From Kappaphycus alvarezii (taxonomy: Eukaryota > Rhodophyta > Florideophyceae > Gigartinales > Solieriaceae): a stretch of DNA of 64,000 bases. The position numbers were made by a program, and so were the translations under genes. Under the pieces are notes generated by a model. The model had not been told where the DNA came from. It searched no databases and was given only the letters and a program-made list of their open reading frames with translations. Position 1 is the stretch's first letter. Every line of letters starts with the position of its first letter. The DNA lies in the NCBI GenBank assembly GCA_002205965.3, contig NADL03000118.1:186001-250000 (forward strand), in the 5' to 3' direction. Positions 1-10,534 of this stretch are shown here, piece by piece.

Positions 1-1773
1 TTGATAGCTCTTTATTTCATTTTCATCTCCCAGCTGGAATCATACACTCCCAAGAAACTTTAATTTCCACTTTTAATCTTAACCTCATTCTTCGTTCCAA
101 TTAATTTTCTGAAGCATTGCTTATTATTGGTGATCTGGGGTAAACGTTCGTCAAAAAAGTACCGAACAGAGGAAAAAGTCATCTCCGCAAGCTGTATTGG
201 AGCATTGTGAGACATTATTTTCTATGATTGTCCCCGGAAAGGATGAAAGAAAGCTTAAAGTTGCTTTCCGATATGTCAGGCTTTCTATTACTGAGTAGAC
301 ACTATCCAAAAATATTCAAGAGGAAATTGAGGCACTTTCTCCAAGTGATAGACCGGATATATCTTCCAAGGGTAAAACACCCAAACCTTTTTCCCTTTCT
401 CCAAGTCTTGATGAGTGTAGTGTTGAACTGTGTAATGATCATGGAACTAGAGAAATCTGAAAATTTAAGGGTGAACGTACCAATGCTTAATGGTCTGGTG
501 GCATAAAATCTAAGGATTTTGAAACTTCTCTTAATTCAGATGATGATGATGATAAGTTTGTTTTATCACCAAATATTGGTGATAGAAAATTTTGGTGATG
601 GCGTTGAGAAGTAAAAAATTACCGAATGATAAATTCTATCCTGGTTTAATTTCTTTCATTAACGGAAGTGATGATAACTGCAGTGAACTGGACAAGGAGA
701 CAATTAATTGATCTGAAGAAAGTATGGATATATGCATAGCAAGACATCGTTCCTTTGGAAACGTTTAGACTGCAGAGGAATATCTGAGCATCTCTGAGCT
801 GTATATTATTTTTTCTTCTCACGTTACTGATTCTTGCCACAAAAATTTCTTGCGCTGCCAAAATCAAAGGCTTCCATCCTTCCCGCTCTTGTTTGCTTCT
901 GCAAAGGAAGAATCGGAATTTAAAGAAATTACTAAGGTTATTCTAGATTCAAAAATATCACCAAATCCTAATATTATTTCTAGTCTCATTACTCACAAAA
1001 TGAAGTAAAATATCGACCTCTCTTTAAATAAAAGCAAGAATTGTTATCTCAATGAAACGAGGACTCTGGACGACATCAACTCGAGAAATAGTCATCCCCA
1101 TGCCTTCCAACTGGGATTAGTATCCTGATTCTGCTGCCCTTGATTTTCAGTACCCAGCGATATCAGATTTCAATAGTCCTTTTGTTCAAACTGGAGATGG
1201 TACAGGAGACGTCTTCCTTGTGCTATCTCGTGAGAGTATTGATAAGCAAAATTACCGGCTAGAGTCGAAAGCTAAATATGGTCTCTTTCATGCAAGTTTA
1301 AAGTCGAAAAATGAGTAATCATGCCTTGTCATAGGGTTGGAAATAGCGTCATAGGAAAGGAGAAACTACTAACTACCAGAGAAGAGTGTCGTTGCGAGCG
1401 AATAAAGTGATACGATAGATATTTACGGAAAAAGCCAAGGAGTTGACTTGAAAGATGAGAGACTGTTCAATAAATCGACTCTGAAGGGCCATGATTTATC
1501 ATCTTGCTTAGAAACCAAGAATGTGATTACAGATATTGGTTTGAAGTTTTCCCCCAGTGTTCCTTTACTTTCCTGACGGAATCAATTATTCAGCTTATAT
1601 ACTTTTTCTAAATTAAAATATAGATTTAACTAATAAAAGAAACAGAAAAGTAGGACAAGACTTCATATGGACGCAACGAGTTTGACAAAAGATACTTGAA
1701 AAAGGAAATTAAGAAAATCTAATTCTCAAAATTTTCATCCACTAGGTCAGAGTCTAGCACATCACTTGAGACA
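1..1773. other. no recognised gene; one short MITE-1 fragment
   Basis: I see no convincing gene here. Short open frames occur on both strands but show no recognisable domain. About 340-405 contains the end of the dispersed repeat called MITE-1 below, in minus orientation: a block resembling GGATATATCTTCCAAG followed by GTAAAACACCCAAACC. The stretch from about 640 to 1320 has patchy open frames and could be old, frameshifted coding sequence, but I cannot assign it. Confidence 0.5.
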
Positions 1774-2070
1774 TCAAAAGTACCCAAGTCGCCCATACAT
1801 ATACCCGTGAATGACTTTTGATTGCTTAACCTTTCTACAATGAATACAGGTCACCTCAACCCCCTTCATTCGGGTCCATGACTGGGACCACCTGGTCCAG
1901 CAAGTAAATTTCACCACCTCCAATTCGACGCATTTTGAAATCTCTCGCTCATCTGAGGGCTTGCCCGATTCTTCTCCTCCCGCCGCGGGCTCTTCCCCGG
2001 ACCTTTCATTGCTATTCTCATTTTCCATCATTCTATAGACCAGTTTCAGGTTCACCCGCCCTCGAAGCAT
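1774..2070 (-). pseudogene. possible relic of the LTR U3-encoded acidic protein family
   Basis: An open frame of 98 residues with an acidic, Glu-rich N-terminal half (ENENSNERSGEEP) and two cysteines in CIHC. It is not recognisable as such. In the next frame the same DNA reads LDQVVPVMDPNEGG and then stops. That resembles the hallmark DQVVPTLEPDGG of the acidic U3 family found at five other places in this window. At DNA level TGGACCAGGTGGTCCC (16 nt) also occurs in the family copy at 19494-20100. I infer a heavily decayed member with a frameshift before the hallmark. No flanking LTR sequence was recognised, so this is tentative. The alternative is a chance ORF with a short match. Confidence 0.3.
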
Positions 2071-3110
2071 TTCCCTGCCCTTAATTCCTTCTTTTCAGCG
2101 TCCCACTCCATTTATTACTAGGCTATGATCTTTGAAAGGCTACCAGCAAAGAGTTCTGTCAGTCTCCTTTTCGTTTTGCAACGGATATAGTCTTTCACAT
2201 CATTTATACCCGAATTGAATAAGTAGAAGACTGTTGTGGGGCGAGAATGACGTGATTAGGCAATAGGTCCAAAATAGAGTAGTCCATGCATGAAGCCTGC
2301 CAAGAGTAGTGTTTGAATTGTCAAGTCGTTTCAAGGTCTTGTTTAAAATTTAGGCAGCACCCAACGGGTTTGAATACAGGGAAAAGTTGAGATTGGCTGG
2401 ACTGCTGAATCCAAAAAATAGGCATAGACTGGTTTGTAGTGGAAATTAGTGACAAATCCCTTTCAAATGATGATTAATGGCGAAAATCACACGTGTGAAT
2501 CTTAATTATTTAACAAGATATGTAGGGCCAATGAAGATCAAATAAATAGAGAATAATAAAACAATTACGTCATCAAGAAAGAAAAGCACACAACAGAGAA
2601 ATAAAAAAGAAAGGAGTATAAAGAAATGTAGATTTCGTAGCATAAAAAAAAATGGAAGTGGAGGGAGGAATAAAGAAAAAGGAATTCATGAGAGCTACTC
2701 AACCGAACAGAATTTCTACGTGTACGGAGAGTAACTTAAGTTTTTCGCTTCGCATCATGCTTACCTCCACTTAATCCTCTCAGCTAGCTTATATTTAACA
2801 TCTCTTCTTCTTTAAACAAATATCCATTAGTATACTTATGGTTGCGTGTAACATTGTTAATTATTTTTTTAGTTTTTATCTGGAAACAATGCTGATTACG
2901 AATTATTCAATGTTGAGTCTCTCTTATCCAATTATACATTTTCGTAAAATCGAACCCAGAATGAATTGGGAACAATAATGTATGGTCCTGGTACTTTCTT
3001 ATTTCGCCTAAATATATGTCGAGACTCCGATTGCAATGTTTTTGTACAAGTAAATGCCAATAGTAGTAGTATTTACCAGTACCATATCGCTTGACAGCGA
3101 AAAAAATGTT
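2071..3110. other. no gene seen
   Basis: This AT-rich stretch holds no long open frame and no repeat I could match elsewhere. The left border of the decayed LTR that follows may lie inside its last 100 bases. Confidence 0.5.
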
Positions 3111-3119
3111 AAAGTAATA

Positions 3120-4540
3120 AAATAGTACCTATTCTTACCTGTCCGTCCCCTATCCTTTCTACGGTCCTCTGTATGTTTACGGTCGTTCTACCAAGGTATT
3201 TCAATACTGTATTCAATCCCCCTAAATCGGTTCCAAACCAAGTTCTACTTCCCTTTTTCCTTACCTCCTTCTCCAAATTCATTTTTTCTGAGAAAAAAAG
3301 GGGCAAATGCACTACCGCAAATTCTTTTTTAGATTAGTTTTTCTATTTTAAATCTATAGAATGCGCCTTTGAGGGCCTAACTAAACCCTCTATTCCAAGT
3401 TTCAAACCTCCGCGATCATTTTACTCAGTAACATACCACTCCTACCTATTCGAAACACCCCAATCCACTGCCACTGCGAAAATTCCATCGAAATGAAACA
3501 CTTATGCCCCTCCAACGCCATTTACGAAACTAGCCACCATCGCACTCTAAACTTCATTCCCTTACACTTTTCAGCCCGACTGACTGCAATGAATATCTCT
3601 GCCAGCAAACCAAGAAAAAGGTGATCGCGTTCGTTTTTCGTTTGTTAATCGACGATGAGGCGGAGGAGATGAGTGAGGTGAGGGAGGTGGAGGTAGAAGA
3701 TGGAGCAGGGGAGACTTCAGAGGAGTGGGAGGTCCAGAGATTGGCTTACAAGGATGAAGGAAAGGAGGAAGAAGAGGAGGACGAGGAGGACGAGGAGGAC
3801 GAGGAGGACGAGGAGGACGAGGAGGAAGATGGAAATGACGAGGAGGTAAACGAGAAGGAAGGAAAAAGTGGAAAGTTTTGGAATGGTGGGGCGGGGACTA
3901 GATAGTGAAGACCAGGTAATCCCGACGCTGGAACCAAATGGGGGCATGTTTAGTGGTTTGTATATTCGCCAGGAGGAGCTGGCGAATTGGAAGCCGTTCG
4001 CGGATGTTTGTGGGGACTGTTTGGTTGGTATGGATATTTTGGATGATTTGCTTGGATCTAGAGTAGGGAACTGAAATTTTAATGACCAGTATCGTTTCTG
4101 CATCCATTTATATTCTTTCAATTATCATTTATTGGGAATCTCACGAGCACAGAAATTAATTCTATGAACTTTGTGATATTTATTATGGTTTTGCCAAGAC
4201 TTTAGGGGGGCAAAAAGTGTATATAAGCTGACTAATATGCTTCTAACGAGCGATTTCAATCAAGTTAGGAGACAAAATGAAAGTCGTACTCGGGTAGGAA
4301 GGGAGTTTTTCGTCAACTTCAGACTCAATGAGCGTCCCTGTTACTTTTTTTAGTGACGGCAGGTAGTAGAACCTGCTCCTTATGAATATACTTGTAGACC
4401 CTTGGTCCCTCATACATATTTACTACTTCCTGATCCTGAAAATATACTATGGTAACAATTTTGTCGCTTGCAACAAACTCCGCTCGGAGATAGTCATCGT
4501 CGTATATCTCTCGTCCGCCGATTTACCGCTACCGAGGTTC
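3120..4540 (+). mobile_element. decayed long-type Gypsy LTR, plus orientation
   Basis: The segment aligns by eye, in order, with the long LTR of Gypsy copy 1 (16927-18456, read on the minus strand). Shared parts are a U3 leader containing TTTCAATACTGTATTC, then GGGGCAAATGCACTACCGC, TTCCAAGTTTCAAAC and ATCATTTTACTCA, then an acidic-protein frame, then a TATA-like GTATATAAGCTGA near 4220. The U5 tail holds AATTTTGTCGCTTGCAAC and a degraded CCGATTTACCGCTACC end near 4537. Borders are approximate and no target-site duplication was found. It is the most diverged LTR copy in the window. Confidence 0.65.
3493..4074 (+). pseudogene. U3-encoded acidic protein, copy D (decayed)
   Basis: Member of the unrecognised LTR-encoded family. 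The ATG at 3493 is at the place used by other copies, but the first ~120 bases are diverged and frameshifted. From about 3583 a readable frame gives NEYLCQQTKKKVIAFVFRLL then IDDEAEE, matching DADDYLRRQTKKKIIEFV and FVEDEAEE of the Gypsy-1 copy. An acidic tract follows (3765-3850, GAGGAC repeats giving EED repeats). After another frameshift the C-terminal block reads DQVIPTLEPNGGMFSGLYI, then PFADVCGDC and MDILDDLLGSRVGN, and stops at 4074. Function unknown. Conservation of both ends across copies argues for a real protein in the ancestor. This copy cannot be translated as one chain. Confidence 0.6.
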
Positions 4541-4846
4541 ATTGGTGGGTTACCTGGGAGGAATAGGATCGTCCTCTTTCCTATCTCCACGATCGGAAGG
4601 TGATGTCTGAATGCATTCTTCTCTATGGAGGAATTGAAGCGATCAATCACCAGCAGGGTCTTTGACTAGTACTTCATGATGAAGGCCATCTTCCCGAAAC
4701 GATATACCACGTTGGTGATTAACACCAATGGTTCCTGCTTGTTGACTGGGATACCAGCCACTTTTCAGTGAATGGAAATGCGTGTTAGTGGTTAATAGTT
4801 AGGAGTTGCAGGGCATGACCTTGTGTAGAGAGTATTTAGAGATCAG
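4541..4846. other. no gene seen
   Basis: Spacer between the decayed LTR and the LINE fragment. The open frames crossing it are continuations of U5 sequence and show no domain. Confidence 0.5.
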
Positions 4847-5904
4847 CTAAGCAGGCAAGCGGCGAATGGAAACTTGTCGCGCCTGCATCACTTGGAAGCT
4901 AAACGAAAAGCGCTGATAGACGTCGAGAAAGTCCTGCGGAGGGAAGGAAACAAGACAGAAAGCAACGTAGGAAGCGAGAAGTCGAAATAACCTCCAGCTT
5001 TTGTTGCTCAAGGCACCATAGATGCCGACGTGGAAAAGGAAGATATTGTTTTGGTAGAAGGAGTCCCCGTAATAACAACGTTTGTTGCACTCTGCGAGTG
5101 TCACAGCAGCCCCTGCGATAGCTTTACTGTGCGAGATGCGGCGAGCAGAAGGGTGTACAACAGTAACGTCGATGCCTATATCACTTGGGTGAAGACCATA
5201 GGCCCACGGAATGGAAACGGAAGGGGTCGATGTTTTACTCTGGAAACATACATACGATCTATCCGAAAGTTTTTCAGACAATCACAATCGACTCGAAAAG
5301 TTGTGCCAACAAAATAGTAGGACAGTAAGTTTGATCCCTAGGAGGCCACAATATGGCCCCCAATTAATCAGGCCGTATTGCGCATGGAAGATACTGCAGA
5401 GTGCCATTGCATCAAAATGCCCCTAATTTTTCTGTATATCCCCATTGCCATCACGGTCACATTCCTTGCTACGTCATTTAGCAGTGAACATGCACCAGGG
5501 TGACAACCTCCAAGAGGGGGGATTGGCACAGGTACGAGTCGGAAGTCGTCACAGAAGATTGATATCTTCTCTGCTATTCATTTCGTGCCTCATTTAGAGA
5601 GAACATTGTGCTGAGGGCCCCAACTCTCCTGCTTGAGCTAAGGGGGAAATTCACGACGGTGACATTGAAAAAATCGGTCCCTCTGCTGTTTCTTGTAATG
5701 TATAGGTTCATACGCAATGAAGCTGACTTCTGATGAATAGCGGAGTCCGGATCCTGGACGGGGAGCGAATGTTCGATGAGAAGGAGGGAGATACCAACCT
5801 TCTTACAGAATTGAACAAGATCGTTGCAAAGGGTGTAATGTCGGAGAGTAGTGCAATCTTCGTACATGCATATCAAAGACTTTTTACGCTAGGTCCAAGA
5901 CGGG
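4847..5904 (-). pseudogene. RLE LINE ORF2, C-terminal endonuclease region (fragmented)
   Basis: Minus-strand frames match the end of the LINE ORF2 at 58494-59099. At 5100-5215 the frame reads IPWAYGLHPSDIGIDVTVVH, the counterpart of IPAAYGLDPKDIALDVTVAH, which carries the Asp of the PD-(D/E)XK-type nuclease core. It continues to MQARQVS near the end. A second block at about 5700-5876 reads MYEDCTTLRHYTLCNDLVQF then CKKVGISLL, the counterpart of the basic stretch after the zinc-binding cysteines. The two blocks are separated by a MITE-1 insertion (about 5217-5440) and unassigned DNA. Several frames are needed, so it is dead. The upstream part of the same LINE resumes at 7517, beyond an LTR insertion. 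Confidence 0.75.
5217..5440 (+). repeat. MITE-1 copy inside LINE fragment
   Basis: Matches the dispersed ~180-240 bp repeat seen at 30941-31118, 44140-44350 and 52660-52905. Diagnostic blocks in order are TGTTTTACTCTGGAAACATA, CGATCTATCCGAAAG, CAGACAATCACAATCGACTC, a poorly preserved CAGGCC block and CATTGCATCAAAATGCCCC. It interrupts the LINE endonuclease frame. No coding capacity. Confidence 0.65.
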
Positions 5905-7516
5905 TGATAGCAGAAAATCTGCGTAAGAGAAATATCCGACGCCTAATATCCAAAAAAGGAGGTGTTGCGAGCGACAAAAGTGCTATGGTAAGGTAGTTTT
6001 GGGAACGGAAAGTGCTGTATACGGACGAGAAATCAATTGCAACCGATATTTTCCGAAAGTGGCAAGCTGTACCTTCGCCTTGTAAACGACATATCTGCTT
6101 TCGTGTACGTCACAAGGCAAATACAATGGACTGAAATGGAAGAGGGCTCAGTGGGTCATCCAACAATCCTAAAGGGGAAGGCTTTTTCATCTAGCTTCGA
6201 GGCTTGAGAGCCGTTTATAAGTTTTGGGCCTGAAGATGACTACCAACTTCATTACAACTGGAGTGTCTCTCTTGCGTTTATCTGCCAACTTGCTTGATAT
6301 CAACAAGAGGAAGCAGTTTACTCATCTTATATAGACTTTTTGGCTGACCCTAAAGTCTCAAACAACCATGCTAAGAACCATAAAATGCCTCAATTGGAAT
6401 CGTGTGAACGAGAATGACTAACAGAAGGTACTATAAGGATAAATATCTAGCTTCTTCCTTACTATCTTAGTCCTCTATATCAGAGCCAAACAATTCCCCC
6501 AAAATATCCATTCCACCCAAGCAGTCTCCACAAATATCCGCGATCGGCCTAGAACTCTCCATTGCCTCCTGCGAAATATCTAGACCACTGAAGATGCCCG
6601 CATCCAGTTCCAGAGTCGGGACCACTTGGTCAATACTATTCAGCCCCGCCCCACCTCACCGACTTCTTCTCCCTCATCCTCCTCACCCTCCCCTCCATCC
6701 TCTTCATCGTTCTCGTCGTCGTCCATGTCATCCTCCTCGTCACCCTCGTAAACTAAATCCGGGTCCACTAACGCTTTAAACGACTTGCCGAGCTCATCTT
6801 ACTCCTGTTCTGCGTCAACTTCGCTGAATTCTTCTGCCTCATGTTCAACGAACAGCTCGCGGACGAACTTTATGATCTTCTTCGTCTGGCGTCGCAGGTA
6901 TTCGTCTGCGTCCGTCGGGCCATATGCAGCGAGCGCAAGGCCGTTTAAGGGGCGAGAGGGGCTGTTTTTGGTGATGGGGGCGGACTGGCGAAGGTTGTTC
7001 ATTTTGGTTGTAAATGGACTGAGGCGATTATGGATGAAGGATAGAGGGGGTGAGAGGGGGGTTAGTGTGTAGAGGTTGGTGGATCTCAAAAAAGTTGGGT
7101 AAAATGGGTTTAAGTAAACCTTAGAGACGGACTGGTGTTGGTACTAAAAAGTTAAAATCGAAATTGCAGTAGCGCATTTGCTTGAAATGTCTACATAAGC
7201 AGTGAATTTGATGAAGAAGGTAGATAAAAAAGACGGAAAACGCTGATTTGGAGTAGATTTGGAGGAGAGGATACAGTATTAAAATATCTAGGGAGGATGG
7301 TAGACAAATTTGGAAAGGACGGTAAGCGGATTCAGGGGCGGGTCGTTAATTTTATTTAGTGTGGAATGGGGGCCTAATTTACTGTGGTGTATGTGGGTTG
7401 GTACCCAGTAAATTTGTACGGGAGCGTAGATACCGTATATTGGCCAAGCCAGTTGTGAAACCGTACAATTTTGGTAAGTTGTTGTTCCTTTTGGGAGGAC
7501 CATTTCCTGTATTACA
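5905..7516 (-). mobile_element. long-type Gypsy LTR inserted in a LINE (1612 bp)
   Basis: On the plus strand it begins TGATAGCAGAAAATC, the degraded counterpart of the LTR terminus TGATAGGGGTAAATC, and ends CCTGTATTACA. Flanks are ACGGG on the left (5900-5904) and AAGGG on the right (7517-7521), a 5-bp duplication with one mismatch. The LINE ORF2 frame continues across the two flanks, which supports both ends. Inside, read on the minus strand: a U3 leader sharing CTAGATATTTTAATACTGTA with other copies, the acidic-protein frame, a TATATAAG box near 6333, and a U5 with GCGAGCGACAAAAGTGCTA on the plus strand. No second LTR or internal region is present, so it behaves as a solo LTR. Confidence 0.75.
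6467..7002 (-). pseudogene. U3-encoded acidic protein, copy C
   Basis: The N-terminal part is the best preserved of the family. From ATG 7002 it reads MNNLRQSAPITKNSPSRPLN, then GLALAAYGPTDADEYLRRQ, TKKIIKFVRELFVE, and an acidic stretch ending at a stop near 6799. The frame is also open upstream to an ATG at 7089; I prefer 7002 because copies A, B and S have MSN or MTN at the same place. After frameshifts the C-terminal block reads DQVVPTLELDAGIFSGLDI, then ADICGDCLGGMDILGELF and GSDIED, stopping at 6467. It lies upstream of the LTR TATA box in the same orientation, so in U3. Function unknown. See the findings for a transactivator hypothesis. Confidence 0.65.
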
Positions 7517-7960
7517 AAGGGCGCGACGTCAACAGCGCGCCTCGGGAAGAGCGTATTACAAGAAGATCCAATGAATAGCGCGTTACCGAGACGGTTCTCT
7601 AGGCGACCTTCCACACCAGGTAGACCATATACTTTACGTACCGCGTACCGCGGTGGGGGTGAGGAAGCGAAGAGAAAGCGAAAGAAACAGGATGTGCGCA
7701 GGGAGAGGAGCCCTTCTGGCTTGGCAGCTGTTGCAAACGAGAACAAGCTGTCAAACTTAGAAAGAATCAGTTGAGTTGTGATAGCAGATTGGAGTCTTTC
7801 ACCGCGGACGGGCGAAGAACGTTCGAAAAGGGCAGTAGGCTTTAGCGACGACGACAGCTGCGGATGGCGGTAAGATAGAAGCGAGATTACAGACCGGCGG
7901 ATTTCTTCCAAGTGGCGGTCGTTGGGCAAGGGTCAAAAGGTCGGTGATGAGACAGAAATA
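7517..7960 (-). pseudogene. RLE LINE ORF2, region between RT and endonuclease
   Basis: The minus-strand frame from 7929 reads HLEEIRRSVISLLSYRHPQL, then ALFERSSPVRGERLQSAI. This matches LINE ORF2 at about 58140-58290 (HLEEVPRAAISLLSTRYPDL and LFQRCQTPVPDERLQSAI). It continues to the start of the zinc-binding cysteine region, where the long LTR interrupts. It is the upstream part of the LINE whose end lies at 4847-5904. The 5' end of this LINE is missing beyond about 7960. Confidence 0.75.
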
Positions 7961-8029
7961 GTCGATTACAGAGGAGACCGAAGAAAGAAAGATGAGGGAT
8001 AATTCATTGGAGTATTTGAAGTGTGTGTG

Positions 8030-8345
8030 TAGTCTTTACGGGATTTGGAGAATCGCGCTTAGTTTTCCCCGCTAGAAGTGTCAGACGACGAAGTAAACTA
8101 CCTCATCATTCCCCCCGATTTGGAGAAAGCATGTAGGGGAACGCGCTAAGGGGTTTCACAGAGAATCAAATCAGAAAAGCGTCTGGTAAGAACCTGACGC
8201 GCTTGCAACCCATGCAAGCAGAAAACAAAGCGCGAAATGAGGAGTTACAGCTCCCACTGAGGAGTGGTGCCGCGATGGGCAGCAGCGAACGTAGAAAAAC
8301 GGCGATAGAAAGTGGCACCCTCGGCTCCCAGGGCGCCGAACAGAA
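8030..8345 (-). pseudogene. RLE LINE 3' end fragment
   Basis: On the minus strand 8340-8165 encodes the end of ORF2: LFGALGAEGATFYRRFSTFA, then HRGTTPQWEL, an in-frame stop, FVFCLHGLQARQVLTR. It resembles the 55-59 kb LINE more than the (ACC)n-tailed copies. Bases below 8165 are presumed 3' UTR. 5' truncated. Confidence 0.65.
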
Positions 8346-8359
8346 TATTTGAAAGCATG

Positions 8360-8457
8360 TGAGGAATAAAGTATTAAGAAAGTTCCTCCCCCATCACTGT
8401 AACTTTAGCAAAGATCGAATTTATCTTCCAACACTAAAAACACCCAAAACATTTCCC
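8360..8457 (-). repeat. MITE-1 fragment
   Basis: On the minus strand it has the diagnostic order: GGGAAATGTTTTGGGTGTTT, TTGGAAGATAAATTCGATC, then CAGTGATGGGGGAGGAAC. It overlaps the end of an 84-residue open frame (8405-8659) that I reject as a gene. Confidence 0.55.
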
Positions 8458-8936
8458 TTGTATTAAGAAATATCGCGATGCAACTTCCGGAGATTGAAAG
8501 CATTCGCAGTGAGTTATTGCACCAGCTAGCTGAGAACAACGAGGAGTCGATGACGTTCGGAAACCGGAGTGGTATCTTTCCGGGAAGCAACGTATTCGAA
8601 AATTCAATGCAGCCCTGCCTCCGTCCCTTGGCCAGCTGAGCATGTGATGCTCGTTGCATAAACCGCGGTAGCGTCCTTCAGCGACTTGAGATTAGGGGAG
8701 AAGGGCGGTGGGGTCGTAGAAGGCAGAGCGGTGGTAGAGGTTGGAATTAGGGCTGATGACTATCACCTCGAAGCCTTTGGGGCGCGGGCGAACTGGGAGT
8801 CATCAATAATGAGGCACAGGGACAGGCAGTGACATGGTGACTAAGGATGTCAAGGACGGAGGGCACTCGACAGTGATAGTTGAGGCAGTAAAAATATTGC
8901 TCGGCGCAAGAAAATATTGCGCAGCCTAGGCAAATG
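8458..8936. other. unassigned stretch
   Basis: GC-moderate DNA with short open frames on both strands and no recognised domain. It lies between a MITE-1 fragment and the 3' tail of a LINE. Confidence 0.4.
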
Positions 8937-9575
8937 GTGGTGGTGGTGGTGGTAAATCTTTATTGGTTGTACAGAAGCGTGCGGAGGGTATCATAAATTA
9001 ACTACTGATGCGGGCGGCGGGTAGAAACCTGTCGCTCATGCATTATTTGGAGACTAAATGCAAAACGGGTAACGAAGTCGCGGAGCTCCTGTTGAGGGAG
9101 GAACCGCGACGGGAAGCAGCGAAGAAAGCAAGGCGGCGGAAAAAACCCTTACCGTCGTCGCCCAAGGCGCCATAGATATCAATCCCGATGGGGGAGAGGA
9201 GGATATCGTTTTGGTTGCAGTAAGTGCCGTAATGACGATGTTTCTCGCGCTCTGCGAGTGTTGTGGCAGCGCCTGCGGTAACCGTACTTGGCGAAATGTG
9301 GCGGCGTGCGGAAGGATGGGCAACAGTAACGTCGACGGCGATATCGGTACTGTTAAGCCCGTATGCAGCGGGTATGTAAATGTCCATTCGTAGCGCGGGG
9401 ACTCCGAATGCCCAGATGGGTTGGGAACCTGGTAGAGGAGCGGATGTTCGACGAGGGCGACTATCCCAACTTCCTTGCAGTAGCGGGCAAGAACGTTGCG
9501 GAGGATGTGATGACGACGAGTCATTCCGTCTTCGTATTTGCAGGTCAATGCGTGTTGCGTGTTGAACATAGGCAA
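8937..9575 (-). mobile_element. RLE LINE 3' part with (ACC)n tail, 5' truncated
   Basis: The minus strand encodes the LINE endonuclease domain in two overlapping frames. One has LTCKYEDGMTRRHHILRNVL and YCKEVGI, the other has MDIYIPAAYGLNSTDIAVDV followed by TVAHPSARR and FGALGDD-like GALGDDGKGFFRRLAF. Beyond the stop the sense strand runs GTACAACCAATAAAGATTTA directly into an ACC trinucleotide run (plus strand TGG repeats at 8937-8952). So the 3' end carries an AATAAA signal and a short ACC tail instead of poly(A). Frameshifts show it is inactive. The 5' end stops near 9575. Confidence 0.8.
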
Positions 9576-9777
9576 AGGGACCCAGTATCCAGATATCGGG
9601 TGGGAAGCCGGTTCTCAAGTAACTCTGAGAGAACCTGGACCATCCATGGGATGGTTTTTCGAACCAACTTTATTTCGTGAGTAGGTTCCCATTCATAACC
9701 GTGTGGAATCAGGTTTAGCCTACAACTTCGAGAACATGGGTTGCCCACTTACGACTTGTCCGCACAACGCACTTCTA

Positions 9778-9840
9778 GCGGCGTGGATACAACCGACCAC
9801 ATCTTTCAGGCATTAAAATAAATCAAAACTTCCCCTCTTT
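9778..9840 (-). repeat. MITE-2 fragment
   Basis: On the minus strand it reads TTTTAATGCCTGAAAGATG then TGGTCGGTTGTATCCACGCC, the core of a second dispersed repeat also seen at 10150-10205, 27105-27190, 45085-45170, 52535-52610 and 60580-60660. The end next to it (AAAGAGGGGAAGTTTTGAT) resembles the G-rich start of MITE-1. Confidence 0.55.
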
Positions 9841-10149
9841 AAAAACGAGGGGAGCGTGGTGTTTTCTCCGACGCCGCCACACTGTACAGGCTAATGGGAT
9901 TTTTACCCTATGTTCTACTCGCAGTAAACTAACCCAAACGTTCCCTGCTCTTATCAGGAAAATTAAGTAAACCACCCTATTTAACCCAAAACGTTCCCCC
10001 CTCTTTGAAAAATATTCTCTCAAAAAAATAGATCGAAGCCGACAAAAATTTTAAGCAAGAGACTATCCACCAGTTTCCCTTGATCTAAACTTGTATCGGG
10101 TATTTTCTGTGATGAACAGTCTATCACATGCAGCATGTCACCCTCACCT

Positions 10150-10205
10150 CCAGCGGCGTGGATAAACCGACCACATCTTCTACGCGTTAAAATAACTTAA
10201 AAATT
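10150..10205 (-). repeat. MITE-2 fragment
   Basis: A second MITE-2 core 370 bp from the previous one, in the same orientation: TTTTAACGCGTAGAAGATG then TGGTCGGTTTATCCACGCC on the minus strand. Confidence 0.5.
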
Positions 10206-10534
10206 CCGCCTTGTCCCCGTCGTATTTAAAAGTTGAATCGCCCATGTAAACGTTGTCGGAATTTTCGGGACCCAACGAAGACTTCGGTAATTAAATTTCT
10301 GATATCTTGTGAGAACAATTGCGACCTTGAGTTCTGAAATTTACATCAGTATAAATGACTAAATCTTCCTGCAGACAGAATATCTGTCATCACCTTTGCA
10401 AAATAACGTCTCCCTCCAAGCCAATCCAAGCACATCCCATTACTTAGTGATCATAATATTGTTCTAACGTCTACCTCCAACCTCTTAAACACACTCCATT
10501 ATTTACTGCTCAAATAGGTGTTCCAATTCCTCTC

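Noticed and set aside
228..506. 92-residue frame near the left edge as a gene
   Set aside because: Its middle (DRIYLPRVKHPNL) is MITE-1 sequence, also seen in frames at 20772-21143. No other evidence for coding.
3765..3850. GAGGAC/GAGGAG run as a simple microsatellite of no meaning
   Set aside because: It is a low-complexity repeat, but it occupies the same place (between conserved N- and C-terminal blocks) in all five U3 copies, so it is better described as the acidic tract of that frame.
3746..4121. Minus-strand open frames rich in Ser, Leu or Val (opposite to the GAGGAC tract)
   Set aside because: They are antisense readings of the acidic-tract codons of U3 copy D. The plus-strand frame matches other family copies and the minus frames match nothing.
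8405..8659. 84-residue minus-strand frame as a gene
   Set aside because: Its C-terminal end (MFWVFLVLEDKFD) is translated MITE-1 sequence and the rest has no recognisable feature.
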